64,000 nucleotides of DNA from Spodoptera frugiperda (GCF_023101765.2 NC_064218.1:806001-870000); one strand, 5' to 3'. Counted from the stretch's first letter, positions 10,754-21,290 are shown. A program made the numbers and translations. Notes: generated by a model from the letters alone, not told the origin.

Positions 10754-10870
10754 ACCAACAGGGAGCAATGGCGGGACATCGTGAGGCGAGCAACATCTGC
10801 CACACAACCCACAGACACTACGTGTTGACCACGACCACTCTGTCAAGACTGATACGAATGAGAAGAAGAA
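10754..10870 (+). pseudogene. 3' end of an RTE-type LINE (C-terminal reverse-transcriptase remnant)
   Basis: Read from 10757 the frame gives NREQWRDIVRRATS and continues to a stop at 10826-10828. This matches the conserved C-terminal end of RTE-clade endonuclease/reverse-transcriptase proteins (R-x-x-W-R-x-x-V-R-x-A). Next comes a short 3' UTR with CTCTGTCAAGA and a GAAGAAGAA end, also typical. Everything upstream is missing, so this is a 5'-truncated dead insertion. The overlapping 92-codon frame at 10603-10881 is in another frame and is not a gene. Confidence 0.7.
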
Positions 10871-11134
10871 TTTGGCTTTAACAAATGTTCGTCGTCAGTA
10901 TCTCTTAGACACGCAAAACAATAATACATACTTCACCAGACTTTCAGATTGAACCTAACACAGCTGAACCGACACACGCGAACACTTGACCACTGCGAGT
11001 CTCTATTACAAACTATCCACATACATCTCAACGGAGTGACTAACACAAATTAATTAATTTCCAAGACGAAACATACAAACTTACACACGTTTTGTAACTT
11101 AAACTTTGGCTGTAAACTTGAAGTCTGACCGATG

Positions 11135-11215
11135 AAGTTGTATTCAAACGGGACTCGAACCTGCATCAGTTAATTAGGAGGTCTCTAAGATAGAGTTAGT
11201 TGGTTTCATCTCCAA
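11135..11215 (-). mobile_element. tRNA-like SINE remnant
   Basis: Minus strand carries GCAGGTTCGAGTCCCGTTTG, a good B-box (GGTTCGAGTCC), 5' of which is degenerate sequence (ACTCTATCTTAGAGACCTCC). No cloverleaf forms. Probably an old SINE head. Confidence 0.35.
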
Positions 11216-11219
11216 CTTA

Positions 11220-12085
11220 TTTAGTGAAAGGTTTTAGAAATGCACTTTAATCTAAAGTATAGAGTTCAACTTTAATAACTATCAGAAACTAAATGCTTTC
11301 TAGCATTCCATTGACTTAGAATACCTACCCGTTAGGGTTAACGAAACTCATAACTAACGAAAAGTCTATGCCACATCATCAAACATTTGTGTCATTGTAG
11401 CGCTAAAACACCTGTACCATCACTATAGCCACGACCAGTGTATGACATATTTACGAAGGCAGTGCCTTTATCCTAACACTTGGCAGGCAATAGACACCTC
11501 ACACCCCGTGGTTGCAGGCTATACTCGAACTGTAAGGAAAAAATAAAATTATAATAGGTACCCGAAAAATTCCAGTAACACTCTAAGTTAAGAACAAAAG
11601 GCATTACAATGCAAAGCCAATAAAGATCAACTTGGTAAGCGCAACCAATAAAGATACAAAAGCAATTAAATTAAATAATTAGCTCCAGATAACACAAAAG
11701 GCTTCACTCATTAAACAAAGTAAAATAAAAGAAAATCAACTTGAGCGTTTTTACTACTTGAAGAGTAATAAAGTTTTTGGACTGGAAGGGTTCGTAAAAC
11801 CGATTTAATTACACGTAAAAATCTCACCAAACTGCTGTACCGATGAGTATGAAGTTCTTGTATTTGCATAGTTATCTCGCAGATGGTATCTTGTGACCAA
11901 CATTTTTAATCCCACATTGTTAGGATATCTTTATTTCGATGGTGTATGTTTTTACGGTCAATTTATTTTAGTGTGCAATTTGAAATTGCATTCGTTTCGT
12001 CATTTTCAAGTTTCGTCCCTCGTTATTTATTTGTCTGTTCACGTTATTGAGAATTTTTAATCAATATATTACATGGTTAGGGTTA
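11220..12085. other. No gene seen
   Basis: AT-rich DNA with no recognised repeat or coding segment. Confidence 0.4.
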
Positions 12086-12318
12086 TAATGACTACAGCGC
12101 GTCGCGTTCCCTGCGCGCCTCAAAGAGTCACCAGACCACCACAGATGGGGCCCAGTAGGGCTAATGCTTGATCCGGAGCTGCGGACTACCTAGCGGGTTT
12201 ACCGGGGCTTCGACTTGACAAGCAGGAGTAGGAACGGGGTGGTTTTTAGTCAGTCAGAGTCTGATGCCTCGGGCGCGGCGAGAGGGAAAAAGTGGATGAT
12301 TTTCCGCCCTTAAAAAAA
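12086..12318 (-). repeat. R1 dispersed repeat, long form
   Basis: Minus strand shows the R1 landmarks in order (CCTGCTTGTCAAG, GGTAAACCCGCTAGGTAGTC) and continues past the usual end into TACTGGGCCCCATCTGTGGT, GGTCTGGTGACTCTTTGAGG and CGCGACGCG. The same extension follows R1 at 35,946-36,175, so it belongs to the element. The short copies are therefore truncated at this side. Confidence 0.75.
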
Positions 12319-12558
12319 TAAAGGTTATAATGATAAATTACATTAAAATACATTATTATGGTATTGTGTGCTGTTCCTGCATACCACGCACCGTTTCCAT
12401 CATTTGTGAAAGCATTTCAAATCAGGTCAGTTGTTCTTGCATTGTATTTCATATTCAGGACAATTCATATAAATGAAATATTATGTACTACGCGAAGATT
12501 TCAATTATGGATCTATGTAATTTTCACCATTTTAAGATTTTAATTTTTTATTTACACT

Positions 12559-12604
12559 TGTTGTATCTTATTTTGAAAGCGTCTTTTCAAAATAAGTTAC
12601 AACA
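12559..12604. repeat. Short hairpin, 20 bp arms
   Basis: TGTTGTATCTTATTTTGAAA faces TTTTCAAAATAAGTTACAACA-type sequence with one mismatch and a five-base loop (GCGTC). Too short for a typical pre-miRNA; perhaps the relic of a palindromic element. Confidence 0.6.
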
Positions 12605-13034
12605 AAATTGCATTAAAATAGTTTTGAACACTCCTACGAATTTAGTTTAAAAAAACGTAACGTTTAATATTTTTGCACGACCTAATCTAAAAGGTTAAGC
12701 ATGCCTCTTCAGACATGAAACAGAGTATCATTAATACTATTTATAATGAAGAAAACACTCCACATTATGTCTGGCAATAATCTATAATATTCATATTGAC
12801 AGATATAGAAAAAATCGTTTGATTCAACTCCCACTCGGTCTCACAGAATGAATGAAACAGTTTCGTCTGAAGGTAACTTCTATATGACATTGCTGGCTGC
12901 TACAATAGAAATAATGAATGGATTTTATTTTTACATTTTTAACATTATAGTCTCCGACCTTTAGTCGTTAGGTCAGGTGTCATGAGCTTAATTTTATTTT
13001 GAATACGTTTTTCAGTTTTACACGAATGGTGAAA

Positions 13035-13115
13035 AGTGTACATTGTATTGCGGCATTGCGTGTCGTAATTAGCTCTGCCTACTCCTTCGGGGATAGAAGG
13101 CATGACGTTGCTTTT
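13035..13115 (+). mobile_element. SINE 3' tail fragment (family S2)
   Basis: GTGAAAAGTGTACATTGTAT, CGGCATTGCGTGTCGTAATT and CTCTGCCTACTCCTTCGGGG, then GGCATGACGTTG and a poly-T run. I recognise this as the distal part of the S2 SINE family. Its heads occur elsewhere here; the near full-length copy at 37.68-37.92 kb ends with the matching (antisense) GGTGCATATTATGGCATGTA. A MITE follows immediately. Confidence 0.55.
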
Positions 13116-13127
13116 TTTTCAGTTTTA

Positions 13128-13306
13128 AGGTGAGTATAGACTACAATATTTACTTGTAACAGAACAACGAGCTGCTCTATGATATGTTCTAGTGTTTCCT
13201 TTTATGAACTAAAATGCTTTGGAAACAGCTTTTGCCTGTATTGTACCATTCGTAAGAACGTTACATTACACAGACACGCTCCAGAAAATGTAGTCTATAC
13301 TCACCT
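13128..13306. mobile_element. MITE with perfect 18 bp TIRs and TTA target-site duplication
   Basis: Left terminus AGGTGAGTATAGACTACA (13128-13145) is exactly mirrored at the right, TGTAGTCTATACTCACCT (13289-13306). TTA flanks both sides (13125-13127 and 13307-13309). A 179 bp non-coding body with TIRs and a 3 bp TTA duplication fits the PIF/Harbinger superfamily, whose elements target TWA. No transposase is present. TIR identity suggests a young insertion. Confidence 0.75.
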
Positions 13307-13399
13307 TTATGTTTTGTTTTAGTATAAGCATATCAATAGAATAATTCTATAAATTATTTTGACTTACCAGCGGACTGTCAAAACTTTCAGGACCTAACA

Positions 13400-13625
13400 G
13401 TGATCCCGGCACACCATAGGCGTTACAATTGCGTTGCCGGCCGTTTAAGGGTAAGGAATTTAAGGGTTGTTGGGGAATCTGAATTTGGGAAGATTGGGAA
13501 GGGTGATTGGGCCTCTGGTAACCTTATTCAAGCGTTGTCTCGTCGATTTTTCTGTGACGGTGGTTTCACTCCGGGTGAGCAGGCTCATTCGCGTCAAAGC
13601 ATGGCTCTCCCACACACTTTTTCAT
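13400..13625 (+). repeat. R2 dispersed repeat, copy 2 (5'-truncated)
   Basis: Starts at CACACCATAGGCGTTACAAT, then TTGCGTTGCCGGCC, GGGAAGATTGGGAAGG, GCGTTGTCTCGTCG and TTTCACTCCGGGTGAGC. It lacks the CCTGATGGTAAGC head. The 79-codon frame 13400-13639 lies inside and is not a gene. Confidence 0.75.
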
Positions 13626-13629
13626 TGAA

Positions 13630-14600
13630 AAGCGAATGAAATATGATAATATTTTATCAATTGTACGAATCTGCAACTTATATAGATTTATTCCTAAGTA
13701 AGGAACGAATAATTTTATAATGACTTGGAATACTTTATTCGTAATTATTTAGCGTCCAAAGTTCCTGAACGTTTCGGCACACTTTTGAACACTGCTATCA
13801 AAATGCTTTTGTGATTCATTCGTCACGCACGATGCGCACGCGTCGATGCGTAGGGATTTTTGTAAAACCTCACTTTGAGTAAAGCTCTTTTTATACTGGC
13901 GATCTGTCACTCTGAAAAGACTGTGTTGTGATTTATTTTGTTTAAAAAATCTAGCAAATACTGATAGATTTTTGTTCCTTTTTAAAAAAAACTGTAAACT
14001 GTGGGTTTTTAGTGCTAATATTTAAAAATTGAGCTATACAAATATTTTTTTTCTTTACGAGAATCAAACCATGGCCTGACACCAATAATTTTAATTAGAT
14101 TTTTTCCCTTTAAAAGTGTTTTATATACCTACCACGCTGTAATAAATGAATAAAATTAATATTCAAAGGAACTCCCATGATAGCAAAAGTATATTTTTAT
14201 AGATATAGGAACAAAACTTTTTCTTTGTGTTGAGCGACAACTAAGCGATATACAAAAATGGCGTCTATTTAATTACTTGTTTACATTACTCATGCATTTA
14301 CACTTGAAAAAACATTATCATTAGGTTGATGCACCGATGAGATTACAAGACAATCATTAATCTGTGCGTACAGACAGACCGACAATTGTTGTGGTATGGC
14401 AGCTTATGGGAAAGACCCATAGCATATATGGATGACCATTTTCATGGCACGACGCCAAAATGTCATCGACCTGTCAGCGTCACACCTATCATGGAACTTG
14501 AACATAAAAAAGTCTATTAAAAAATGAACGTTGTGCAAATTCCATCTGCATTCCTTTAATTTTAACGACACTCTAATTTCTTTTAAAGGGAGATTTTTGG
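13630..14600. other. No gene; one tRNA-like scrap
   Basis: Only an antisense B-box-like string (GAGAATCAAACCATGG, near 14059-14074) suggests an old SINE. Short CG-rich patch at about 13825-13850 (CACGCACGATGCGCACGCGT). The 112-codon minus frame 14404-14742 overlaps R2. Confidence 0.4.
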
Positions 14601-14601
14601 C

Positions 14602-14806
14602 ACGGCTGAATGGATTGATTGGAGGAGTGATATCACGCTGTCTTATAGAAAACTGGCGTGACACAACGCTTGCGTTCTGTGTCGCCGTGTGACTGAGGTT
14701 ACCGGAGACCCCATTCTCGCTCTCTCCATAAACGGCCACCAATTGGCCATAGGCGTCAATTGCTTACCAACAGGTAATCCATTTACTCGTCCATAAAAAA
14801 ACATGG
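14602..14806 (-). repeat. R2 dispersed repeat, internally deleted
   Basis: On the minus strand: TTTATGGACGAGTAAATGG, TTACCTGTTGGTAAGCAATT, then directly GGTCTCCGGTAACCTCAGTC, CGCAAGCGTTGTGTCACGCC and a diverged GATATCACTCC. The central block between the head and GGTAACCTCA, normally about 120 bp, is mostly missing. Confidence 0.65.
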
Positions 14807-14809
14807 AAA

Positions 14810-16470
14810 TCCAATGTAAATTCACTCTAACACCATTTGTACAGAACAATGCAGGTTGCAATCAACAACAGTAAAAAAAAGAAAAACGATATCTTTCAAA
14901 AATGCACGAAGGCTCCATACAATTTGTTCCGCCATGCGTGACCAGGCGGACCTTAAATTATACATGTACAGACCAAAGTGGCTGTAACTGTCAAAAGAAT
15001 TATGTTTGCATGGAGGCTTTGTTGATCCTTTCTGTAGATATCCAAGGTTAACTGAAGGGAAGATCTGGATTTTCCTGCTCTTTTTAAATCATCTTTATCC
15101 TAGGTGTGTGAATCTTTCTATAATGTGGACCATTTACTTTGCGTTTGTTCACCATTTTGTAAGTATGGTGGATAGCTAATAGGTTGAGTTAGGTCCGATT
15201 TTCACGTTGGACATACTTTGTTTGCAAAACTTTTGAACTTCCATCACTTTTTTAAAACGTAAAGTTCAAAAGTTTTGTTAGATTGATTGATGCTTACAGT
15301 TGTGAATAATTTGTCAAAAGTGTAGTCAACTGCATACATCATTATTATAAGTTAATACACCACAAGCGAGCTCATTGTCATACATATTGCTAACTTAAAA
15401 CCATTATAAGCCAAAAACCCAATCGATCAAAAGCAAACAGTTAAATTATGTTCAAATACTACGTGCAAAGAACTAACAAATCAGTAACCTTGAAAATTCC
15501 CTCAAAGGCTCTTCATTTGAATTTAAAAAAATACAGGCGGACCATATTGGCACATGTTCCTGGGTACCCCAGACCGCACGCGAGAGGCCTTGAGTGACAG
15601 ACAGACGGACAATAGGCGATAAGGGAAGCCTGCGGTTGAGCACGTGAAAACCAACGACTTTTGCATACAACATACCGACATGGAGACTCCAGCTTTTGGA
15701 GGCGACAATTTATTTAATCGAGAAGTGTTTTAGGTTAAGTTTCCTTATCGTAAAAGTAATATGGTTTTTACTTGACTGAATGTCTATGTTTATGACTCCA
15801 TAGCTAATATCTCGGGAATTGCTGAACTATATCTGAAAAATTATGTATATCTCCTCGTTTTGGTCAAGTGGAGGCAATCATGATCTTTGAACATGGAGTC
15901 TCAGATCTATAGTCACAGAGTTTAGAGTTAGTACTTGGTGTTAGTATAGCAATAGGCTTAACTCCTATTGCATGGCACTTGACTAACTCCTAATGGACTC
16001 CTGGCGAGTAAACATTCATGTTATATACCATCACCATTATCAACACATCGATAGAAATAATGACATTATCATTGGTACATCACAAGTTTCCTACATCCAC
16101 GCTATTGGTTTCTTATTCGCATACATCTTTATGATGTGCTGTCAATTATTGCTAATCTTTAATGCGTTGGCATCGCGCCAAAGTGCGAAAAACAGCATTC
16201 ACGAACATTATTAGCTATTTGTATGCACAGTCTGTTAATGCTGGCTGACTGAACGTGGTCAGGACGGGAAGAGTAAAGCTAAGCGAGGAATGAAAGGGAT
16301 TCAGATGAAATTGGAATGTCATTTTGATTTTCATGCTTTAAAGTTTGTCTGGGTGACTGGGAGGTTGTGCAATTAATGTAGAAAGATATATTTAGAATTT
16401 TAAGTTCTATGGTATCGACTGGATAGAGTTGACTATGTAAAGTACAATACTAACACCGGAATACTGAAAC
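14810..16470. other. No gene; short hairpin at 15226-15276
   Basis: At 15226-15276 CAAAACTTTTGAACTT and its exact reverse complement AAGTTCAAAAGTTTTG flank an AT-rich spacer of about 20 bp. Otherwise no recognised feature. Frames 15473-15673, 15523-15708 and 15993-16214 have no recognisable domain. Confidence 0.45.
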
Positions 16471-16473
16471 GCT

Positions 16474-16571
16474 ACTCAATTTTAAGTTGTACTTAAATAT
16501 AGTTCTATCACTGACATTTACAAGGAATTTGTAGGGACAGAACTATCCTTAAGTGCGTCTTAAAATTGAGT
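16474..16571. repeat. Imperfect 98 bp fold-back, MITE-like
   Basis: Arms share ACTCAATTTTAAG and ACTTAANNATAGTTCTNTC across about 38 bp, with a roughly 20 bp loop. A half copy (GCTACTCAATTTTAAGTTGT) occurs at 29.25 kb, so it is a repeat family rather than a chance palindrome. Confidence 0.6.
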
Positions 16572-16919
16572 GACTTTGAGTATTTCACCATAAGATTTTT
16601 CACTAATTGACAGTGATATTTTACAGTAAAATTGTCATACTGTTAGTTCTTGTCACTGCAAATTCTACATTTTAAAACATTTTAAGTTTTTATTCAATAG
16701 AGCTATGATAAAGGACGGTAGCTAGATGCAGGCAAAGACACCATACATCCTTCTAAAAAATACAAGTAATCTTTTGATTACTTCTACATACATAGTTGTT
16801 ATAACATTATTACATTATGTATGTGTAGTAAGAAAAGCTGCACTAATTCTTCGCGTCATAATTCCTAGCACGTCACCGTTCCCCGATACTGAAATTCAAA
16901 GCATTATATTTTTACGAGG

Positions 16920-17039
16920 GGCGCACTCGCGGCCGCCATTATCGCGGCGTCGGCTTTGATGGCGCATAAACTGGACGCAGCTGTAGCACTAGTGCTGGAC
17001 CTAGCACTGCCTGCTAGTACTGGCGTACGGTGAATTGGA
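16920..17039 (+). promoter_or_regulatory. GC-rich island with short ORF and splice donor (candidate 5' exon)
   Basis: A local CpG-rich block (CGCGGCCGCCATTATCGCGG) stands out from AT-rich flanks. A 24-codon frame at 16959-17033 (MAHKLDAAVALVLD...) stops six bases before an excellent donor, GGA/GTAAGT (GT at 17040). This could be a 5' UTR exon with an upstream ORF. No protein family is recognised and no TATA box is clear. Weak call based on composition and one splice signal. Confidence 0.2.
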
Positions 17040-17051
17040 GTAAGTTTTGCT

Positions 17052-17885
17052 TGTCTGTCAAGCGGAAATGAATATATCAAGGAATGATTTCGACGATGAG
17101 ATTTTCCGCTTTTTAACGTTAACTTGTGAATTCATTGAACTTGTATTTGATTAGTTATAACGCTATTAATATAGTCAGGTGACAAAATCTATTGCTACCT
17201 GTCCAGAGATATAGATGTTTGAAAATACATATTTTATATGTTTGTGTTTGCAGTCATCATTTTCAATACTTCTCAACTGAGTTCCAAATATAATTTACTT
17301 CTAGAAACCGAAATAATTAAAAGGTTATATTTTGATATGTATCCCTAAACATCATAATCACAATTCGCACAAAAAAAAAACAAATAATAAATAAACACTA
17401 AAAACATTATAAAAATAATGATTACACCAACTTAAAATAATCAAAACCAATTCGAAAAACTTTACCATCCTTCAAGACTTGAAGACTTGCCACATCACTA
17501 CAAAACAAAATATAATTCCCGTCTCCTGCCACGTCCCTACTCTACCCGTATACATACTCGCACATATTTCTCCTTACAAGGCACAAGTCTTATATTCCCT
17601 CATTTTATACCCTCACAGTATCGAATAATGTTCGTCAAATATTCACACCGTACTTTAAAAAAGTTATGCTTTTCTAATTCACTTACAACCCACTTTATGG
17701 TTCACTCTTGGGATTTGTGGGGGGGTGTAAATTATGTAAATCTTGTTTATGGGGTTTATGCCTATTTTTGGGCCGTCTGCCTGTTTGTGTATAATTTTAG
17801 TTTTTTTTATGAGTTTATCTCAATAAATATTTAGTTGTAGGTCTGATCATCATATACATATACAGATGCACATAGGTGCATATTA
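17052..17885. other. No gene seen
   Basis: AT-rich. The 115-codon frame 17487-17834 is rich in aromatic and polar AT-coded residues, with no motif, and is treated as chance. Confidence 0.4.
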
Positions 17886-17888
17886 CTC

Positions 17889-18060
17889 CTCTCCTGTTAG
17901 GGGTCTCCATGGGCGACACTAATCGCTTACAATCAGGCGATCGATTTGGTTGTTTACCTCTTATCCCATAAATAAAATATTAGAAAGTCAAAGTCAAATC
18001 ATTTATTCCAATTAAACCATAGATACTTAGGTACTTTTAAAACATCAACAAAGAAAGAAA
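17889..18060 (-). repeat. R2-related fragment followed by AAAGTCAAAGTCAAAT repeat
   Basis: Minus strand reads TATGGGATAAGAGGTAAACA and CGCCTGATTGTAAGCGATTA, a relative of the R2 head (compare 48.37 kb). Next, on plus, GAAAGTCAAAGTCAAATC at about 17983-18000 begins a separate dispersed repeat also at 55.37 kb. Two adjacent insertions. Confidence 0.5.
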
Positions 18061-18280
18061 TAGAGAATAGTCTGTCAGTATATAATGACAACGCATCCAC
18101 AATCCTGTACCTACATACATAGGTACTTTCGTTTTATTTCAGCTATGTATAGATGTAGATGTAGTAATTAGGCCATTAATACGTGTTTAACAATACATCA
18201 TTAATTAACCAAGACAATGGTGAACAATAAACTACAACATTAATACTAACATTCATAAAACAGGAAGCAGAAGCGAATCG

Positions 18281-18403
18281 GCGCATGCGCCGAATGCGAC
18301 GAGTTTATAAATACCGCACTCTCACCTTCGCTTCGTGGCCAAAATTATCACGTTGCTGCTGCACGGGACACGGCAGGAGAGGTAGCGGGAGCGGATAGCG
18401 ATT
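18281..18403 (+). promoter_or_regulatory. Candidate promoter and first exon
   Basis: In order: a perfect NRF-1-type palindrome GCGCATGCGC (18281-18290), TATAAATA (18306-18313), a locally GC-rich segment of about 90 bp (GCACGGGACACGGCAGGAGA), and a donor ATT/GTAAGG with GT at 18404-18405. Spacing from TATA puts a start near 18337. No initiation codon opens a long frame, so a non-coding first exon or non-coding RNA is likelier. No TCAGT initiator is seen. It could be the start of a plus-strand gene whose body lies outside the window. Confidence 0.3.
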
Positions 18404-18404
18404 G

Positions 18405-18905
18405 TAAGGAACCTTTCGCATAAATTTGTGAATCATTTTTAACGTAGCACTTCAAGTAAATTATATAGACAACAGTATAATACAATAAATTTCAATGTCA
18501 TTATATGTACGTAAAATACATTTCCTTTTTGTTAATATGAGTATATCCCAACTTAAGGTTACGCATGTCTCCAATTCCTGTCTAATTATATTTAACTACA
18601 TTGGTCAGAAAACTGAATAATTGCCGAAGAAAGTGTATTAATCTCTAATAAATAACTGTGACAATCATTGATATTGACCAATCATTTTGATATTGTTTGG
18701 TCCTCACAAAAACATACTAAGAGTGAAGTACAAAGGTTTAAGTTATATTTACCACTAAAGCCACTGTAGACGCACGTTTTAAACCATACAATTTTATTGA
18801 CAAGATACTTAATAAAATAATATTTTACTCTATACTACCTTTACCTCAGTTTTTAAACTACGGATCACATACCATTTCTTTATTGTTAACTCTATTTTAG
18901 CGCGA
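18405..18905. other. No gene seen
   Basis: Plain AT-rich DNA directly downstream of the candidate exon, consistent with an intron but not evidence for one. Confidence 0.4.
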
Positions 18906-18908
18906 TAA

Positions 18909-19047
18909 TTACCTAGCGGGTTTACCGGGGCTAAGACCCGAAAAGCAGGAGTAGGAACGAGGTGGTTTTTAGTAAGTAAGAGTCTGACACTCCCTCTCAC
19001 CTCACCCAAGGCGGGAGAAGTCATTGGATAATTGTCCCCCCTTAAAA
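18909..19047 (-). repeat. R1 dispersed repeat, copy 3
   Basis: Minus strand: GACTTCTCCCGCCTTGGGTG, GTCAGACTCTTACTTACT, CCTGCTTTTCGGGTC and GGTAAACCCGCTAGGTAAT. Standard short form. The 120-codon minus frame 18830-19192 spans it and is not a gene. Confidence 0.75.
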
Positions 19048-19084
19048 AAAGCCCGATAATTAATTTAGAAAATAATCTCGTATG

Positions 19085-19180
19085 CACCCGCTTCAGCTTA
19101 CGTCTCGTTCCAAGGCCAGAGTGCAACACACTGAAGCGTGGCCATGACTCCGCTAAAGCCAGTAGTCTTACACATCTGCA
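19085..19180 (+). repeat. R7 repeat, copy 1
   Basis: CGCTTCAGCTTACGTCTCGT, TCCAAGGCCAGAGTGCAACA and GACTCCGCTAAAGCCA are closely matched at 20,212-20,305. The two lie 1.1 kb apart in the same orientation. The 97-codon frame 19032-19325 crosses it. Confidence 0.6.
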
Positions 19181-19184
19181 AATG

Positions 19185-20085
19185 AATAACACTCGTTTTT
19201 ATTGTATTCTGTTCGAAAACTTTCCAATGACTTATGAAGAGTTAAAATGCCATACTTTGTTACTGAAATGTTTCACAATTATACATACACATACACAAAC
19301 TGGGTTTTGTTTTACAGATGAATGAAGGTAGTCTTATAGCATGCTTTACTTTAAGTAAGCCTATTGCCATACTCAATACTCTATTCTGAACCTTAGAGAT
19401 ATAGATTATAGATACATTTTTCCCCACTCCTACTCTTCACGGGTATCGTAAACGCTGACAAAACTTTTTAACTAGTAAACATAAACCAGTCTCATGTAGA
19501 GAAGACTATCAGTCCAGTCTAGCAGTTGACTGATATTGACATTCGTTCTGCAACATTGTTTTAGGATTGATTAAAAAAATGTTTGTTTCTTTCTGTAGTA
19601 CTAATAACTCGATTCCAAAATGAATCTTATGTTGTTATATCTACTTCAATCACCAGAGTACAATACACTAATGTTCTTGACCGTGTCTAGGATAAGGTCA
19701 CCTACATTACCAATATCTCGCCACTATTTCAGCTCTTTCAAACATAGAGCATACACATGTGGGAAGAGATCAAAACGAGTAACACTCCGTAAGAAATATT
19801 AATAGTCATTACATAGAAGAAGAAATCGGAGAGGCTACGTGGTCACGAAAAGCTAGAGACTATGAGGTGAGTGGAAAAAGCTGGAAGAGGTCTATGTGTC
19901 AAGGACACCTCAATAACTGATGTGTTAGTTTATAAGTTAGATAAATGTAATTTGATGTATAGTTTTCAGCAATAAAGTTTATCATCACATAGGAGAACAT
20001 CTCTTCATAAAGACACTATGACACGCTTACTCCATGCATATGGCACATAGACGATACGCGTACGGCAAGTTAACATAATGTAATG
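19185..20085. other. No gene recognised
   Basis: A segment at about 19805-19990 has GGAGAGGCTACGTGG, purine-rich sequence and an AATAAAG signal near 19970. It could be a 3' UTR or LINE tail, but there is no frame to support it. Confidence 0.35.
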
Positions 20086-20089
20086 GGAT

Positions 20090-20200
20090 AAAAATTGCGC
20101 CATGTGATATCCCAGATCATAATCTAACCCTTGTTCCAAATTCCATCCTTATTCATTAAGCCACATTGACGTGTCACATTTATAAAATTAGTAAGATTTG
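20090..20200 (+). repeat. LINE/MITE-type tail (ATTAGTAAGATTTG end)
   Basis: TTGTTCCAAATTCCATCC and CACATTTATAAAATTAGTAA resemble the widespread arthropod repeat seen better at 22.67-22.85, 27.28-27.43, 32.32-32.50 and 44.61-44.76 kb. The middle is degenerate. Confidence 0.5.
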
Positions 20201-20211
20201 TGAAGACACAG

Positions 20212-20305
20212 GTACCTTCGCTTCAGCTCATATCTTGTTCCAAGGCCAAAGTGCAACATACTGGCGTTTGGCCCTGACTGGCTCAGGCCACTGGCCCTAT
20301 ACTTA
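20212..20305 (+). repeat. R7 repeat, copy 2
   Basis: TCGCTTCAGCTCATATCTTG, TTCCAAGGCCAAAGTGCAAC, then GGCCCTGACTGGCTCAGGCC. Partner of 19,085-19,180, about 75-80% alike by eye. Confidence 0.6.
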
Positions 20306-20519
20306 TAATTTAAGCGACACACTTAGCAAGTACTCGTGATCTTGTGGTCTCATTTTCACGCCTCTTTAAAGTATGAGATTAGCAGGATTTAAAGTCGACA
20401 GGATCTTTTAAGAATAATTTTCACAACTCAACATTGTATTATTCACTTTAAATGGTCTCTTTGTACATTGCACATAATACACTCCAACGTCACCTACATA
20501 AGTCACCACATTTTGGGCG

Positions 20520-20555
20520 ATGTGGTCTCTAAAAGATGTCTCTTAGAGACCACAT
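20520..20555. repeat. Perfect 13 bp-arm hairpin
   Basis: ATGTGGTCTCTAA and TTAGAGACCACAT are exact reverse complements around a 10-base loop. Short, AT-rich flanks; function unknown. Confidence 0.7.
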
Positions 20556-21004
20556 AAATATAGCCCTTTAAATAAATGAAAAAAAAACATCACCTACAAT
20601 TTCTTTAATTAAATATCATTTTTCTAATGTCTTAGCAATAAAACTAAAGAAAGATAAGGTACAAAAGCCTCTTAAATGGATATAATCATTAGAATATAAA
20701 TGGCATTCAAAAAAAGATTTCAATTTAAACCTTAAGCCGTATATGGAGTGGGCAAAGCACAATTGTCATGCCGATATAATTCGTTTGTATTCACACGCGC
20801 TCTATCGTATTAGAAGCATAAGTAGTATAAGTAGTGCTTAACTATTAAATATGCGATTCGAAACACGTCCGGCGGCTATTTAGAAGCTATTTCTTTGAAC
20901 CCACTTCACGATTAGGTTGTTAGACCCATTTGAAGTCATTGGTACATATACAATTGTATAGCCTTCGCTATTTCCTGTTTCCTGAACATTTTCTATTATT
21001 GTTT

Positions 21005-21290
21005 TTAGTCGACCTCTTGTTTAGAGGTCTTGGACCTACCACTGAGGAGTGAATCTTTTACAGAAATATGAATTGGTTGGAGAAAGATGGGTGGCAGCTG
21101 CTGTATGCAGATTGCTTCAAAGCAGCCGATTTGGAAGCCATCAGGGAGACTCACACTCAGCCATGGACCATTAATAGCTGATAATATGTGTGAATCACTG
21201 CTGCACATCAACAGCCTATAAATGGCCACTGCTGAACAAATCACCTCGTCTTGCACGAAGAAGGTTGGCGATTTTAAACTTAAATTTTTA
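21005..21290 (+). repeat. Repeat block with R5-like end
   Basis: CACATCAACAGCCTATAAAT, CCACTGCTGAACAAA and GGTTGGCGATTTTAAACTT near 21,206-21,285 match R5. The upstream part (GTCTTGGACCTACCACTGAG, GGAGAAAGATGGGTGGCAGC) is a separate unknown segment. The 103-codon minus frame across it carries no recognisable domain. Confidence 0.4.

Noticed and set aside
10603..10881. 92-codon open frame
   Set aside because: The recognisable LINE C-terminus is in a different frame; this frame is a shadow.
14404..14742. 112-codon minus-strand open frame
   Set aside because: Its first half is R2 repeat; the rest has no domain.
17487..17834. 115-codon plus-strand open frame
   Set aside because: Composition follows AT bias, with no motif, splice support or homology I recognise.
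18830..19192. 120-codon minus-strand open frame
   Set aside because: It runs through R1 and R7 repeats, and similar frames appear in other R1 copies.
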